Shown one piece after another: positions 36,188 to 49,488 of a DNA stretch of 64,000 nt (position 1 is the first letter of the stretch; each line of letters begins with the position of its first letter). Source of the DNA: Zanthoxylum bungeanum (Eukaryota; Streptophyta; Magnoliopsida; Sapindales; Rutaceae). The notes under the pieces are model-generated. The model did not search any database. It saw nothing but the letters and a program-made list of their open reading frames with translations, and was not told the DNA's origin. The stretch is from assembly GCA_019454045.1 (NCBI GenBank), contig SKCR01031836.1, forward strand, positions 100,456 through 164,455, in the 5' to 3' direction. The position numbers and the translations under genes were made by a program.

Positions 36188-38985
36188 CTTTCACCGATTG
36201 TATTATGGGAATATCATTTCCAAGAAATGACATGTCATCATTTTATACAGGACATTCACTGTCAGTGCGCTCCCACTAACCTTCTTATATACACAAGAAT
36301 CATTTTCGTTTTGAATTAAATCATATACCATTATGATTACATCAAAACGATAATTCCAAGAACGCAATACTTGCTTCAATCCATAAATGGATCGAATTAA
36401 CTTGCAAACCTTGTTTGCTCATTATGGTACGACAAAACCGTCAGGATGTTATAAACATCCTCCCAAAGGTTTCCGTTAAGGAAAGCGGTTTTTGCATTCA
36501 GCTGCCATATTTCATAAATGAAACATGCAGCATTAGCAAGCGTTATCCAAATGGATTTATCAATGGCAACTAATAAAAGGTTTCGTCGTAATCGACACAA
36601 TGTTGATAACGATACCTTTTCGCTACAAGCCCAGCTTAGTACGTTGGTATGTTTCCTTCTGTGTTTGTCTTCCTTGTAGACTCATATAGTACCAATGCCT
36701 TCCGGTACAACAACCAGTGTCTAAACTTGGTTGGTATACATGGAATCCATTTCGGACATCATGGCACTTTGCCATAATAGGGAGTCAATACCTTGTATCA
36801 CTTCCTCATACGTAGTCAGTTTGTCTTCCTCAATAAGATTGACATCTTACGAGGTGAGATCAGAAACCCATACCCCAGGTTGTTTTCTGACTCTCTTCGA
36901 CTTACGCGGTTCTTGTGTATTCGAAGATTATTGGTATAGTTTCATCCTTGATGAACTATTTGTGTTCCATTAAGGAATCAGTGCCTGTAATAGTATTACT
37001 CGATTTTCATCGAGTTTTACTTTCCTCCCACTTACCACTGCATATAGGTATTCCTCTTAGGAAAATCGCATGGCGAGCAACAATTACATTGTTCTCTTGT
37101 GAGTTGTTTAAGTACTATATTTTGGTTTCCCTATGACAACCTGCAACTTAGGCAATTATCCAATTTGGGTTCTAGTTTGGTATCATCCAAACATATGCCT
37201 AGCATTCCCAAATCTTCAGGAATTAGAAAATCCAGTTTCTTTCCTTTTCACACCTAATATGAAGTCTGTCTAACAAATTTTATGAAACCTTATTCAAAAA
37301 ATATGTTTTGCACTGATTAATGCGTATCCTTTGAAGGAAATGGTAGCTCAGAGCGACTCATGATTAACCTTATCATGTCCAACAAAATTCAGTTCTCAGT
37401 TCGGACATATCGTCAGGATTGATGTGTTCCTGGAGGAGTCCTCATTGAAATAATACTATACTCTTTCAAGTATTTGAGAAACTTATTGCTTAAGTATTTT
37501 CATCATGGTCTAACCGTGATGGTCTTAATACTTTAGCCGATCTGTTTATCTACTTCGTGTCGAAACTCTTTGAGTTTCTGATTTGTGTTTCAAAAGAAAC
37601 ACATAACCATAACGCGATGCCACATCCGTAAATGTCACGAAACATTCATATCCACCTCCAGCCTAGCTAGACATGGGCCCACTTACGTCACTATTAATAG
37701 ATCGGTGACACTTATACTTTTACCAAGTAAAAGGTGTTATAGGCACTTTGCCTAATAAACTAGATTCGTAGACATTATTTGAATAGAATCAAATCTGTCC
37801 TAGTATCCACTCTTCAAAAGTGTGGATATACGAGTCTTGTTTAATTGTGTCCCAGACAACAATGCCACTTCTAAGTTTCAACTAATTAATTCAGTTTGAG
37901 CTATTTGTTTGTCATGTTATACGTTTGATATTTATTTATATTCAAAATATAAATATTGTTATTCACATCTAATGTGTTTATCTCAATATCATCTTTATAA
38001 AATAAAACACTTTAGTGTTCTAGAATATAAAGGTATACCCGCAACGGGTTAAACCCTGATATAGAGATAATGTTTCTAGTCAAACTAGTTACATATTAAC
38101 AGTTTCCTAATTTAAGTATACACCCAAAAGGTAGTTCCTAAACTTAGGTTTCTACGGTTAAAACAGCGACTCTCGTCCCGTTTTCAATTCGTAGGTAGAT
38201 CTCATCTGAAGTCAGTATTCTGCTCTCATCAGATTATGCACATCAGTACATATTTATGTACCACATCCAGTATCTAAAATCCAATTTTAATACTAGTAGT
38301 GAACATGTTTATGACAAACATATTTGAAGTCGGAGCCTTGCTCATCTTCACTCATTCATGTCTGCCTTGTCCATACGGAAGTCACGCTTCCACTGACCCC
38401 GTTTGCCACAGTTTAGGCAGACATCTTGGGATATGTCTTTTGTCTTCCCAGAAGATTATAATGATTTTGGCTTTGCCTTTTTTCCACACCCCATAAGCCT
38501 TTAGCCAAGCCTTGGCCAACTGGAATGTCGAAGTAAGGTGCGTCTTGCGCTTCTTGCCTTATTGCAAACTTTGGCTTTATCTCCTTGAGTATAGCCACTA
38601 ACTCTCCAAGAGTTTACTATTGCAATTAATTCTTCTAAGATCTACGGTGAAGATCCTTAAATTTCATTATCATACTATAAGGATCTAATCCTTAGTTCTG
38701 AATAAGAAATTAAGGAGTCTTGGCTGAAAGCATAATGGATTAAGCACTAAAGTTATCATCACATGAATATTCTAAATATCATGTTCTCCTATTTGCTTAA
38801 CTTCAGGCTTAGGCTTGAGATGTTACTCTATCAAATAGAATAACTTCTCAGTTTTCAGGACTATCCTGAAGTTTTATTCCCAATTTGAAAATTAAAGTCG
38901 TTTAAATACATTTTCACCCAGGATTATGTTTTAAACACTAATCTTTCAATTATCTTGATTCTAATAGTCCAACTATTTAATCAAC
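36188..38985 (-). pseudogene. pol: Element E decayed RT, integrase, protease and Gag
   Basis: Continuation of the minus-strand E polyprotein to the right of J, with many stops and shifts. RT runs about 36188-36780, with readable SIWITLANAACFIYEIWQLN, KTAFLNGNLWEDVY. Integrase runs about 37100-37900 (SDRSGEY-like and CHHC remnants; the box for GHINKTRI sits near 37830). Protease is about 37980-38300. The zinc knuckle region near 38360-38420 reads CLNCGKRGQWKRDF, so the His and last Cys of CCHC are lost. Gag is about 38500-38985. The order matches C exactly and sequence is closest to element I. Confidence 0.82.
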
Positions 38986-41289
38986 TATAATTTAATAGGT
39001 TAAATTCAATTATATTGCTTACTATAATCCAATTATAAAATCAACTATTAATTGAAATGGTTAATTCAAATATATTGATTACTATAATCCAATTATATAA
39101 TCAACTATAAATGAAATAGTTTGAATACAGTCCAACTGTTTATTTAAAACAACGATTAAATATTAGTCCAACTAATATATTAATTTATATTGACGAAAAA
39201 TTTGAAATGAGCGTGTATGGCAAGTAACTAAACGAATATTTCAAATTTAATACTTGCCTCCCACTATTTTTCGGCGAGCCTCTAACCCTCTGTTGAGTAC
39301 TCGGGAAACCTTGTTTCCTAGTGGGTTAGGATCCCGTTAAATAACACACAATTTTGACTTTGGCCAACAAATTGTATGATAATTAACTAGGTAGATCTCT
39401 AAGATCAATTGGATCCCATCTAATTCCTAGATCCAGTAGGTGGACATCCAAGTCTGAAACATATATCTTATATATGTCAATATATCCAATATATTCCATA
39501 ACCTTTTTCCTCTGAATCAACTAAGCCTTGGTTTTGGCACAACAAACTTAGTGATCCCAGTAAAGCGGAACCCATTGACTATGGAAAGATTCGTAATCAA
39601 TGTCGATGGACAAGAAGTGATCTTGACTTTGGCCAACAAATCACAACTTGGACAAGACACCGATATGGAACAAAGCCTTCATGATTCAAACACATCCGCG
39701 ACGGAAAAGGGTCTTGACTTTGGCCAACAAACCAGTGCTAGTCTTGGATCTTGAGTAAGAATCACTCAATGGAAGGAAAAATGCTTAATATGTTGTGAGG
39801 GTTTTTCACGTAATTGGCAACCAATTAATTATCTTTGTTAAGGTCTCATCATCATACACCATTAAACATGCATTCTAAACACATAATAAGGTGCGTAAGT
39901 AAATAAAATAATAATGATATGCGGATGGATATTTAAACACATTGTTCCTAGAACAAATCTCTCCCTTTCTTCTCTCCCGCTAGCACAAGTATTACTTCTA
40001 CCCGATTACATAACACTTATAAAGAAACCTCATTTACATTGACGGGAATATGTGAGAAGAGAAATTCACAGAGTCAAGAGGTAATAGGCTGGACACGCAG
40101 GTCCAATTTAATAAATTCTAAATTTATTACACAATTTCCAAAATTGCCCTCACCCATCTAATATCCATCTGATATACATTATTCATATATCGCATCCATG
40201 TATTCACACAAGCATGTTATCAATCAATCTAATCCAATTAATTAATCTGATAATTAATGACCATCCAATGTTCAAACAACGATTTGATTTTGTGCGAGTC
40301 AAACTCGTTTTGCGAATAAGTACTCAAAGTACGAATTCTTGAATTATATTAAACTACAATATTAAATCCAATTTAATTTGTATTTAATACTAATTCTTTA
40401 TTTAATTCCAAATTAAATATTTACACTTTTAATGTGCCTTTACGACTTAGATTCCAAATCTAATCGTTACTGGTCTCAAAGCCCGATTAACATCCAATGT
40501 TAATTTAATTAAAGTCCAATGGGCTTTTAATTAATTTCTTAAGGCATGGACTTTTGGTCAATATGGGTCAAACCCAAATATCAAAGCCCATTTAAGCAAT
40601 CACCCTTATTTGCCAAGAAACCAATTTAGGCCCATTAGGCCCAATTAAAGTTAAATGTCCATTAGTCATAATTGGACTTTATGGATATGGTTTTGGGCTC
40701 AATTGGATCCAACAAATTAGCCTAAACCAAACTTGGCCCAACCAAGCCCATTAAGCCCAATTACAACTTTAAAAGCCCAATTCCAAATTTAAGCCCAATT
40801 AATTTAACTTACAAAATTCCAAATTTCACAATTAATTAATTTAAGTGTATAGCCATAATTAATTAACCAAATTAACATTTCCAAAATACTAATTCACTCA
40901 ATTAATTATGCTCATTATCATCAACATATGTCCAACACATTTGAATCAAAAAATCACATCATTTTTCATGCTTCAAGTCACGGCACTTTGGGGTTTTTCA
41001 TGTCCGATTCGGTTTTAATCAAATTAAATCCTAAATCAACATTACCCAATGTTTTCCAACTCATCCAATGATCAAAAAATCAAAAAATCACCATGACATA
41101 GGGCACTTCAACCATTCGGCCAAGCCAATGGATTTGGGGAAAATCAATCCAATTCAATTTTCACAAAATTGATTATGCATAACTCAAAGTTAACATAACA
41201 TAAGCATATTACAACAATCAATTTCATCAAAACATGCTCAAATTCAATTTTGCCCAAATTTTACCCTAAGTTCATTTCATGCTCAAAAT
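38986..41289 (-). other. Element E leader (no gene seen)
   Basis: Colinear with the C leader. It holds the TTGACTTTGGCCAACAA motifs (39354, 39616 and 39713) and a plus-strand (antisense) 67-codon frame at 39551-39754, part of which is kept in I and C. The rest is AT-rich and without a gene. Confidence 0.65.
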
Positions 41290-41303
41290 GGCTCTGATAC
41301 CAA
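41290..41303 (-). other. Primer binding site of element E
   Basis: Minus-strand TTGGTATCAGAGCC, a perfect tRNA-iMet-type site directly after the 5' LTR. Confidence 0.88.
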
Positions 41304-42753
41304 TGTTGGGGTTTCTATTAAGTCCCAAGATCTATTTCAAGCAAGAAACACATGTGAATACAACAATGAAATATGGCGAAATCATACTTACATTGATCGA
41401 ATTTTGCGACGCGACGAACACAAGCCCTTGCTCCATGAAGCTCTCGGCTTTGCTCATTGGATGTGCTCCAAAATTCGGCCAAGGTGATCCTTCAAGCTCC
41501 AAGCTTTGAATGGTGATTCCATGCTCACAAGTCGGTTTCCCTATCACCTTCACAAGACTCCGGAAGTGTGCTAGCACCTTGGAAATTTTGCCACAAAATT
41601 CCCTATCTTGCTTCTCCTTGTTCATTATTTTTGCAGATTTTGGAGAGCAAAAATGGCCCTTGGCCGAGAGTTAGAGGAGAGAAGAGAGAAAGATTTTGTG
41701 TTAGGTTGGTTGTTTGGATTTGTGTATCTAATACACTTAAAATGAATTTTAAAAATCCATTTACGAAAAAATAGGTACAAGGCATTAAAGCCTTCAACCA
41801 CCACCATCAATCACTCATGACAAGTTGTCAAATCACTCAAAGTGACTAGACATCACATCAATCAAAGTGACTAATGATTTAACGCTTGATGTGACTTGTG
41901 GGCCGAATTCGAAATGCGAGTGCACCCGCAAACACTCCCAGGCTCGGGTTCGCTAATTTCGAATTAATGAATTTTCCGTTGCTACGTAATTAAATAATTA
42001 TGCCTAGCAAAATTACTATTCAGGTCGCTAACGAATTAATTCTAATTAACTCGTTCGCCCAAATTAAAATCTAATTTTAATTCCGCGTCGAAATCCAATT
42101 TCGTTAATATATCGAATATATTATTTTATCGATTAATTCCAAATTAATCGTTCTCTCTTTTTAATTAATATTTTATCCCAGATAAAATATGTCTGTAATT
42201 AATCCCAAATTAATTTTCTCTCTCTTACTAATTAATCCTAGATTAATAAAGTGCGAGTCATACGTCATCGGTGAATCTTCAGGAAGCGACCCATGCGATC
42301 CCTGGATATGTTGGCAGTAAATCCGGTCGTCGGACTATCCGAACACGTACGTACCTAGTACTACGTTTTTTTACCGATTTACAAGACATGGTTGGATTCT
42401 AGCAAAGCATCATGCCTACCCAATTCTCCAGAAATATTCTTACTGGAATATGTGATCTAGATTAGGCGTAGTATACGTAATATTGTGTATTTCGATCCAG
42501 CATCGGATGTCACGTGCAAGGCCTGGGGCTGGAATTGTGTATGCCCCTTACGAAGCACATATCAGATCTCTGGTAACTAGTCTCTATAATCGGATGATCA
42601 TGACCTAGTCATATTATCCCTATGATTGTAGTACATAAGAGCACCAGTTACGTATCCTACGTGATCATCATCTCCACTTTGACTGAAGTGATACTTCCAT
42701 CTCGACATCACACCCAATACACTACGATTCTCAATATACCCAGAAGAGGCGTA
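41304..42753 (-). mobile_element. Element E 5' LTR, inner part
   Basis: Starts TGTTGGGGTTTC as at 22351. It runs to 42753, where solo LTR H is inserted after GCGTA, and continues at 44861. Joined length is about 1.99 kb. The hairpin array is at 41949-42247. Confidence 0.92.
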
Positions 42754-44855
42754 TGTTGGACAAAATGACCCATAGCGTCACTATTTGCACAGATCATTGT
42801 GTTGTTGTAGCAAATTAACTATGTGGCAAGAAAATTGCACTCTCATCATTTGTGATTAGATCACCATAGATATATAAATGAAGAGAGGTCCCTTGATTAG
42901 TTCCTGGACTGAGAATGATATGAGACAGTATCAGTCCCCGAAGGATTAATCATTAAATATCCCTAGCCGGAGTATTATCGAGACTGGACATCGATAATGC
43001 GGAATAGGCTAGTATTGCACTTGTGTGCGTTGTGAGGGCACAACATCATAGTTCTCATATATATAAGTATTGGATACTTATGCAAGTGCGATAGGAGGTC
43101 GTGTTTCACCGATGGTACGGGAAATAGCTTCGCTCTGGATAGACCCTTCGGAATCCCATTGGTATTATGACTATGTGTCTATGGGAGGCCGAAATCAAGG
43201 TAGGTGTGTATAGTCTTAACCTGAGACTTACATCGCTAATACTTACGATAATCGATAGACTTTGGTCTTGGTGGTACAGGCTTTAACCGGTTCTGCGTAC
43301 ACCACTTCTGGGTTTATCAGAGAGTCGTAGTGTATTGGATGTGATGTCAAGACGGAAGTATCACTCCAGTTATAGTGGAGATGATGTCACGCAGGATACG
43401 GTATTAGTGCTCTTAAGTGCTGCGCGGCCATCGGGATATTATGACAAGGTCATGTATATCCGATTATAGAGACTAGTTACCAGACATCCGACATGTGCTT
43501 CGTACGGGGCAGACACTTATCCAGCCCCAGGCCTAGCACGTGACTATCCGATACTGGGCCGATATGCACAATACAATCGTATACTACGCTTGATACATAT
43601 CTTAATATTCTTAAATGGATATGTCCGGAGAATTGGAAGACTTGGTGCTTTGCTAGGAGTCGGCCTTGTCTCGTAAATCGGTAAAACGTAGTACTTGGTA
43701 CGTACGTGATTCGGATACTCCGATGACCGTATTTACTGCCAATATATCTGGGGATCTCATGGGTCGCTTCCCGATAATCCACCGATGACGCACAACTCGC
43801 ACTCTTGTATAATCTGGGATTATATAGAAGAGAGAGAAAATTAATCTAGGATTAATAACAGAGATATTTTATCTAGGATAAAATATCTTCTAGAGAGAGA
43901 TAACGATTAATTTGGAATTAATCGATGAAATTAATATATTCGATATATTAAACGAAATTAGATTTTGACGCGGAATTAAAATTAGATTTTAATTCGGGCG
44001 AACGAATTAATTTAGAATTAATTCGTTAGCGACGTGAATAGTGAATTCGCTAGGCGTAATCATTTAATTACGACGCGACGGAAAAATCGTTAATTTGGAA
44101 TTAACGAACCCGAGCCCGAGTGTGATTGCGAGCGCATTCGTATTTCGAATTCGAGTGCGGCATCGCAAGTCGCATCAAGCGTCAAATCATTCGTCACATC
44201 AAGCGTCAAAACAAATGTCACTTTGAGTGATGTGATTTATTGATGTGATTGATTGATTGAAAGACATGTCACTTTATTAAAGTTGATATGACTTAAAGTT
44301 GATGTGAATAGTAAAAGCTAGTGGAGGGAAAACTTTTGGGTTTTGGCTCCAAAATTCATTTAATTTATTAGATGAAATTAAATGGAAATTGATTATTATT
44401 TTGAAAATATATAATCAAAAAGGCTTTACACTTTTTGGAACAAGTCAACACATTTCTATCTCTCCATTTCTTTCTCTTCCTCTCACGCCCAAGACCATTT
44501 TTCTTCACTGGTTTTGAACCAGAAATGGCGTGAACAAAGGGAAGCAAGAGTTGCGTTTTCATGGTGATAACCGCAAGTGCTAGCACACTACGAGTCTTGC
44601 GAAGGTGGTAGGGAGGTTCGCCCATGAGCCGGGATCCGTTAGACGAGGCTTGGAGCTCCATTTTCTCAGCTCAAATCTGAAAATTTGGAGGCAGTGGACT
44701 GGTCAGTTTTGGCGTGAAGGGCAGTGGGCTTTTTGGCTTCATTCGTCTCCAAATCGACTCAACCGATCGATGTGAGTATTCCGCTATCTCCGTTGATGTG
44801 TTCACACAATGTTTTCATTGCTTGTTTGATCTTGGGACCTAGATTAATACCAACA
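42754..44855 (+). mobile_element. Solo LTR H (copia) inside E 5' LTR
   Basis: 2102 bp from TGTTGGACAAAATG to TACCAACA, flanked by GCGTA at 42749-42753 and 44856-44860. It is the same family as solo LTR J but on the other strand. No internal sequence remains. The hairpin array is at 43809-44107. Confidence 0.95.
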
Positions 44856-45401
44856 GCGTACACAAAACCTGTTAAAGCCCTGGACGACCAAAACTAAAGT
44901 ATATTGATAGTCGCAATTATTAGCGGTGCAAGTCTCAGGTTAAGACCAAATACATCTACCCTGATTCGGACTTCCATAGACACATAGTCATACTACCAAT
45001 GTAATTCCGAGGGGTTTATCCAGAGCGAAGCTGTTTCCGTACCATCGGTAAACACAACCTTCTGTTACACTTGCATGAGTATCCTATACCCAAATATATG
45101 AGAACTATGTCGTTATGCTCCCACAACGCGCACAAGTATAATATTAGTCTATTCCGCATTATCGATGTCCAATCTCGATAATACTACGACTAGAGATATT
45201 TAATGATTAAACCTTCGTGGATTGAAACTGTCTCATATCATCTCAATTCGGAACTAATCATATGGACCTTCTATCATTTATACATCTTGGTAATCTAATT
45301 ACAAATGATAAAAGAGCAATTTCCTTTGTCACATAGTTCATTTGTACAACAACACCATGATCCGTACAAATAGTGATGTTATGGGTCATAACTATCCAAC
45401 A
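44856..45401 (-). mobile_element. Element E 5' LTR, outer part
   Basis: Resumes E LTR with GCGTACACAAAACC and ends ATCCAACA at 45401. CGATG (45402-45406) then returns to element D coding sequence. Confidence 0.93.
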
Positions 45402-45790
45402 CGATGATGGTACAAGCAGATGAGACGGGAGTAGAGCATGCAGTCTACCACCTCAGTAAGAAGATACTTTCGTATGAAGCCAGCTATCAAGAAGTAGAGA
45501 AGATCTGTTCGGCATTAGTGTGGGCATCCAGAAAATTGCGTCACTACTTCCAATCTTACAAGATCCAAGTGGTAGCAAAAGAAAATCCCTTGAAGTATCT
45601 GCATTCGGTGCCTTCACTAGTAGGGAAGTTAGGCAGATGGTTGGTATTGCTGATAAAGTTTGATGTTGAGTATCTCACCTCTAAAGTAATCAAAGGTCGA
45701 GCTGTAGCGGAGTTCTTGGCACTACAACCTATAGAAGGAGACCAATATAAGTTTGAATTCCCAGACGATGAGATCCAAGCAATAACAGTC
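45402..45790 (+). pseudogene. pol: Element D RNase H (RT-linked)
   Basis: Second half of the RNase H that began at 22270-22350 before E inserted. The readable frame gives GVEHAVYHLSKKILSYEASY, EKICSALVWASRKLRHYF and KYLHSVPSLVGKLGRWLVLL, then IKGRAVAEFLA. This is the standard gypsy RNase H and connection. It would remove RNA from the hybrid during reverse transcription. The frame is the continuation of the RT frame once E and one TSD are removed. Confidence 0.93.
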
Positions 45791-46230
45791 AAAGGATGGA
45801 AGATGTACTTTGACGGAGCAGTGAATTGCAAATGAGTCGAGATAGGGATCGTGATAGTAACCCTTGAGGGAGAAACCTTGCCGATGGCCAAAAAATTGAC
45901 GTTTGGAGTAACCAACAACATGGCTGAGTATGAAGCATGCGCCTATGGACTGACAGTATTGATAGCCTTGAAAGCTAAGAACGTGGAAGTTTACGGAGAC
46001 TCGATTTTGGTAGTCCGACTGATGCAAGGAGAATGGGAATTGAAGGAAGAACGGTTGAAACCCTACTTATTCCACCTCAGGAGTCTGGCACAGGCCCTCT
46101 CCGATTGAAAATTCCAGCACTTGCTGCGAGAAGAGAACCAAATGGCAGATGCGTTGGCTACACTAGCTGCAACTTGGGAAAATCTGGGGAAATTTGTAAT
46201 GAGACCTCTAGTGTTGACAACGGCATGTAG
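45791..46230 (+). pseudogene. pol: Element D second RNase H (aRH type)
   Basis: A second RNase H domain downstream of the RT-linked one, a known feature of the Tat lineage. Catalytic positions are visible: Asp in MYFDGAVN (about 45805), Glu in NNMAEYEACAYGL (about 45920), Asp in VYGDSILVV (about 45990) and Asp in NQMADALATLA (about 46145). In-frame stops lie at 45833 (TGA) and about 46106 (TGA). Its presence assigns D to Tat rather than Athila or chromovirus elements. Confidence 0.88.
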
Positions 46231-47531
46231 ACATATCTATGAGATAGAAAAAGTCTTGGAAATAGAGATCGACGATGGGAAACCGTGGTACTATGATATT
46301 CAGTGATACTTAGAACGTGGGGAACTTCCGGAAGAAGCAAGCAGAAAGGACATGATAGCCATTCAGAAGTTAGCTTCTCAATATGTGAGTCTGAAGGGAG
46401 AACTATATAAGAGACAAACGAATGGCATTCAGCTGAAGTGTCTAAGAAAAGAAGAGGCTCAGAAGGCGATGGAAGAAGTACATGCCAGAGTATGTGGACC
46501 ACACATGAACGGATTGAATTTGTCTCGCAAGATAGTAAGATAAGGCTTCTACTAGTCGACCATGGAAGTTGATTGCGCGAAGCTAGTAAAGCATTGTCAC
46601 GATTGCCAAGCACACCGTAACTTGAATCATATGCCGCACACAGAGTTGCACGGGCTGTCATAGCCATGGCCTTTCTCAGCATGGGGAATTGATATGATCG
46701 GAAAAATTTGACCGCACGCATCGAATGGACATCATTTTATAGTAGTGGCAATAGACTACTTTTCAAAGTGGGTGGAAACCAAGTCCTTTCGCAATGTCAC
46801 AGCAAAAAAGATGGCAAAGTTCATAGCCCAGAACATCATTTGTCGATATGGGATGCCGCATCACGTAGTAACAGACAACGGAGTCCAATTTCAAGGAGAA
46901 ACAAAGGCAATGCTACAGAAATACGGGATAGGCCATCACAAGTCATCACCTTACCGACCACAAGCGAATGGGGCAGTCGAGGCAGCCAATAAGACAATAA
47001 AGAGGATATTAGCTAAGATGACAGAGAACTATAAAGATTGGGCAGACAAGTTATCGTACGCCCTGTGGGGGGTACCGAACATCTGTGAGAACAGCAATGG
47101 GAGCCACGCCTTACTCTTTAGTCTATGGAATGGAAGCAGTACTGCCAGTGGAAGTTGAGATACGGTCCTTGCGGGTATTAGCAGAAGCAAAGCTACCTGA
47201 ATAAGAATGGGCCTCACAGAGATTTGAACAATTAGCATTACTGGATGAGAAGAGAATGAAGTATGTATGTCATATGCAGATATACCAGAAGAGGTTGGCT
47301 CGAGCATTCAATAAGAATGTGCATCCTACCAAGATCAGAAGGGGTTATCTGGTGCTTAAGCAGTCGAAGCCGTCGACGACAGACCCGAGAGGAAAGTTCA
47401 GACCCAACTGGGAAAGACCCTACATAGTCCAAAAAGTAATGGGAAATGGGGCAGTGAGACTGTCAGATATGGAAGGGAACGAGTTCACCGAGCTGATCAA
47501 CGTAGATAGATTGAAGCAGTATTTTGCCTGA
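46231..47531 (+). pseudogene. pol: Element D integrase
   Basis: Gypsy integrase. The HHCC zinc domain is readable as HARVCGPHMNG ... CAKLVKHCHDCQAHRN (about 46480-46615). The catalytic core has Asp in FIVVAIDYFSKWVE (46745 on), Asp in VVTDNGVQF and Glu in PQANGAVEAANK, so D,D,E is complete. Stops lie at about 46304, 46541, 46550, 46660 and 46709. A frameshift in the G run near 47067-47075 moves the C-terminal part to another frame; 47256-47531 then gives RGYLVLKQSKPS ... NWERPYIVQKVMGNGAVRL ... NVDRLKQYF. No chromodomain is seen. The natural stop is near 47531. Confidence 0.94.
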
Positions 47532-47732
47532 GGAAGAGAAGACCGAGCGATCACCAAGAGGACTAGCGGAAGACCTAACCCAACGGTATAGGAAACTCAT
47601 TCATACAAGCATGCATACACGTAATGTACTTGCATTCTTTTTTTTTGTTTTGTTTTATATTCACAGGTTTCAAAGAAGAAAAGAAGAAAATGGAAAGTGC
47701 AAGCCAACCAGAAGCAGCAACATATGAGTATT

Positions 47733-47905
47733 GGTTTCGGGGATGACTCCCAGGATTGAGGCCCGTATCGGTATCAGTTTCGGGGATGAGTCCTAGGGTT
47801 GAGGCCCGCATCAGTATCAATTTCGGGGATGAGTCCCAGGGTTGAGGCACGCATCAGTATTAGTTTTCGGAAATGAATCCCAGGGGGTGAGGCCCGCAGT
47901 CGAAA
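47733..47905 (+). repeat. Minisatellite, first block (about 4 units of 43 bp)
   Basis: Units contain the core GGGATGAGTCCCAGGGTTGA followed by GGCCCGCATCAGTATCAG. The same unit recurs about 1 kb downstream, with CCCAC instead of CCCGC. Confidence 0.85.
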
Positions 47906-48896
47906 AGAAGAATTCCAATGGAGTAAAAAAAAAGTACTTGTTGGTTAGGCGTATGTCCGGTGATGAAATTGTTTGTTGTAGGGTGAAACCTTAGAAATGA
48001 TTAGTGCGAGATGTGCTCTCATCCGGTATTCCGAGTTGTTGATCTCGGCTAGACTCGCGAGCACTTGATTACGGGATCTTAGCAGTAGAAGCCTGAGAAG
48101 TCGGCGAGATGACTAGTGGAAGAGATGGCGGATCGGTGAATGACCATTTGCCTAGATTTCCATCATGGTTTACTTATGTTACGATATGTGATATGGTTGG
48201 AAACGAAGAAAAAAAAGTCTCTAAAAAAAGGAAAAAATAGACCAACTATAACCGATAAGCGTGAAGCTACCCATGGGCGAGTATTAGGACCACCATGAGG
48301 AGAAATGCTACCTTAAAGGGTAGGTGTGTCGAAAAAAAAAAGAAAAAAAAAAGAAAAAAGAAAAATGAAGTTCAAAATGAAAAGAAAGAAAAGAAAGAGA
48401 CGAAAGAAAATAAGAAGAAAACCATATCATGTGAGTACGAGGAAGTAATCATAGAGTATGATCAAGACATCTCGGTTGGTTAGACCCACTGATCCAATTC
48501 TCTGAGACAAAATCATCGAGTTGGCTTACTTAAGGATTAAGCTGCGAAAGAACATTGGCACACACACACTGGGAGTCTAGTTCAGATCACTCATTCAGAC
48601 GATCGGATTTGAATTGTATAAAGTACTTTGAAGGTTCCCTAGTTTCTACACTAGGCATCCTATGAGGACAAAAATATGCTTAGCTATCAGGATTATCTTG
48701 TGCGAGGCAGTATAGTATGTTGGTATGTAACATCACATCAGGAGATCTACCTTGACCTAATGAAAAGCAGAAAAGAACAAAAGAATGAACCGAGACTGGG
48801 GGCGACCAGTCTGCCATTTCCTATACAGCACGGTTCAAGAATGAACCATCATATCAGCAATGCCTCAGAGATGAGGTTCAGTATGCTGGGAATGGC

Positions 48897-49488
48897 ACTC
48901 CGGGGATGGAGCATGGGTCGAGGCCCACATCAGTATCAGTTTTGGGGATGAGTCCCAGGGTCGAGGCCCACATCATTAGCAGTTTTGGGATACGTCTCAG
49001 GGTCGAGGCCCACACATCAGTATCAGTTTTGGGGATGAGTCCCAGGGTTGAGGCCCACATCAGAATCCGTTTTGGGATACGTTCTAGGGTGGAGGCCCAC
49101 ATATCAGTTGCAGTTTCGGGATGCGTCCCAGGGTCGAGGCCCACTACATTATCAGTTTTGGGATGAGTCCCAAGGTCGAGGCCCACATATCAATTACAGT
49201 TCCGGGGTGCGTCCCAATGTCGAGGCCCACTGCATCATCAGTTTTGGGATGTGTTCCAAGGGCGATGCCCACATTTTCAGTGGTATTGGGATGCGTCCCA
49301 GGGTCGAGGCCCACGTTGTCAGAGGTTTTGGGATGCGTCACAGGTCGAGGCCCACATTGTCAGTGGTATTGGGATACGTCCCAGGGTCGAGGCTCACATT
49401 GTCAGCGGTATTGGGATACGTCCTAGGGTCGAGGCCCACATTGTCACCAATTTTAGGATGCGTCCCAAGGTCGAGGTCCATACATTAT
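48897..49488 (+). repeat. Minisatellite, second block (about 14 units of 39-44 bp)
   Basis: About fourteen consecutive units can be aligned, each with core GGGATGCGTCCCAGGGTCGA then GGCCCAC and ending TATCAG or TGTCAG. Units 10-13 (about 49279-49445) form a homogeneous subgroup ending CACATTGTCAG, suggesting recent local amplification. Long open frames over the array on both strands are by-products of the repeat. Confidence 0.92.

Noticed and set aside
48295..48483. Lys/Glu-rich 62-codon frame
   Set aside because: It reads through an A/G low-complexity tract in the D 3' UTR; the matching block at 63300-63480 does not keep it.
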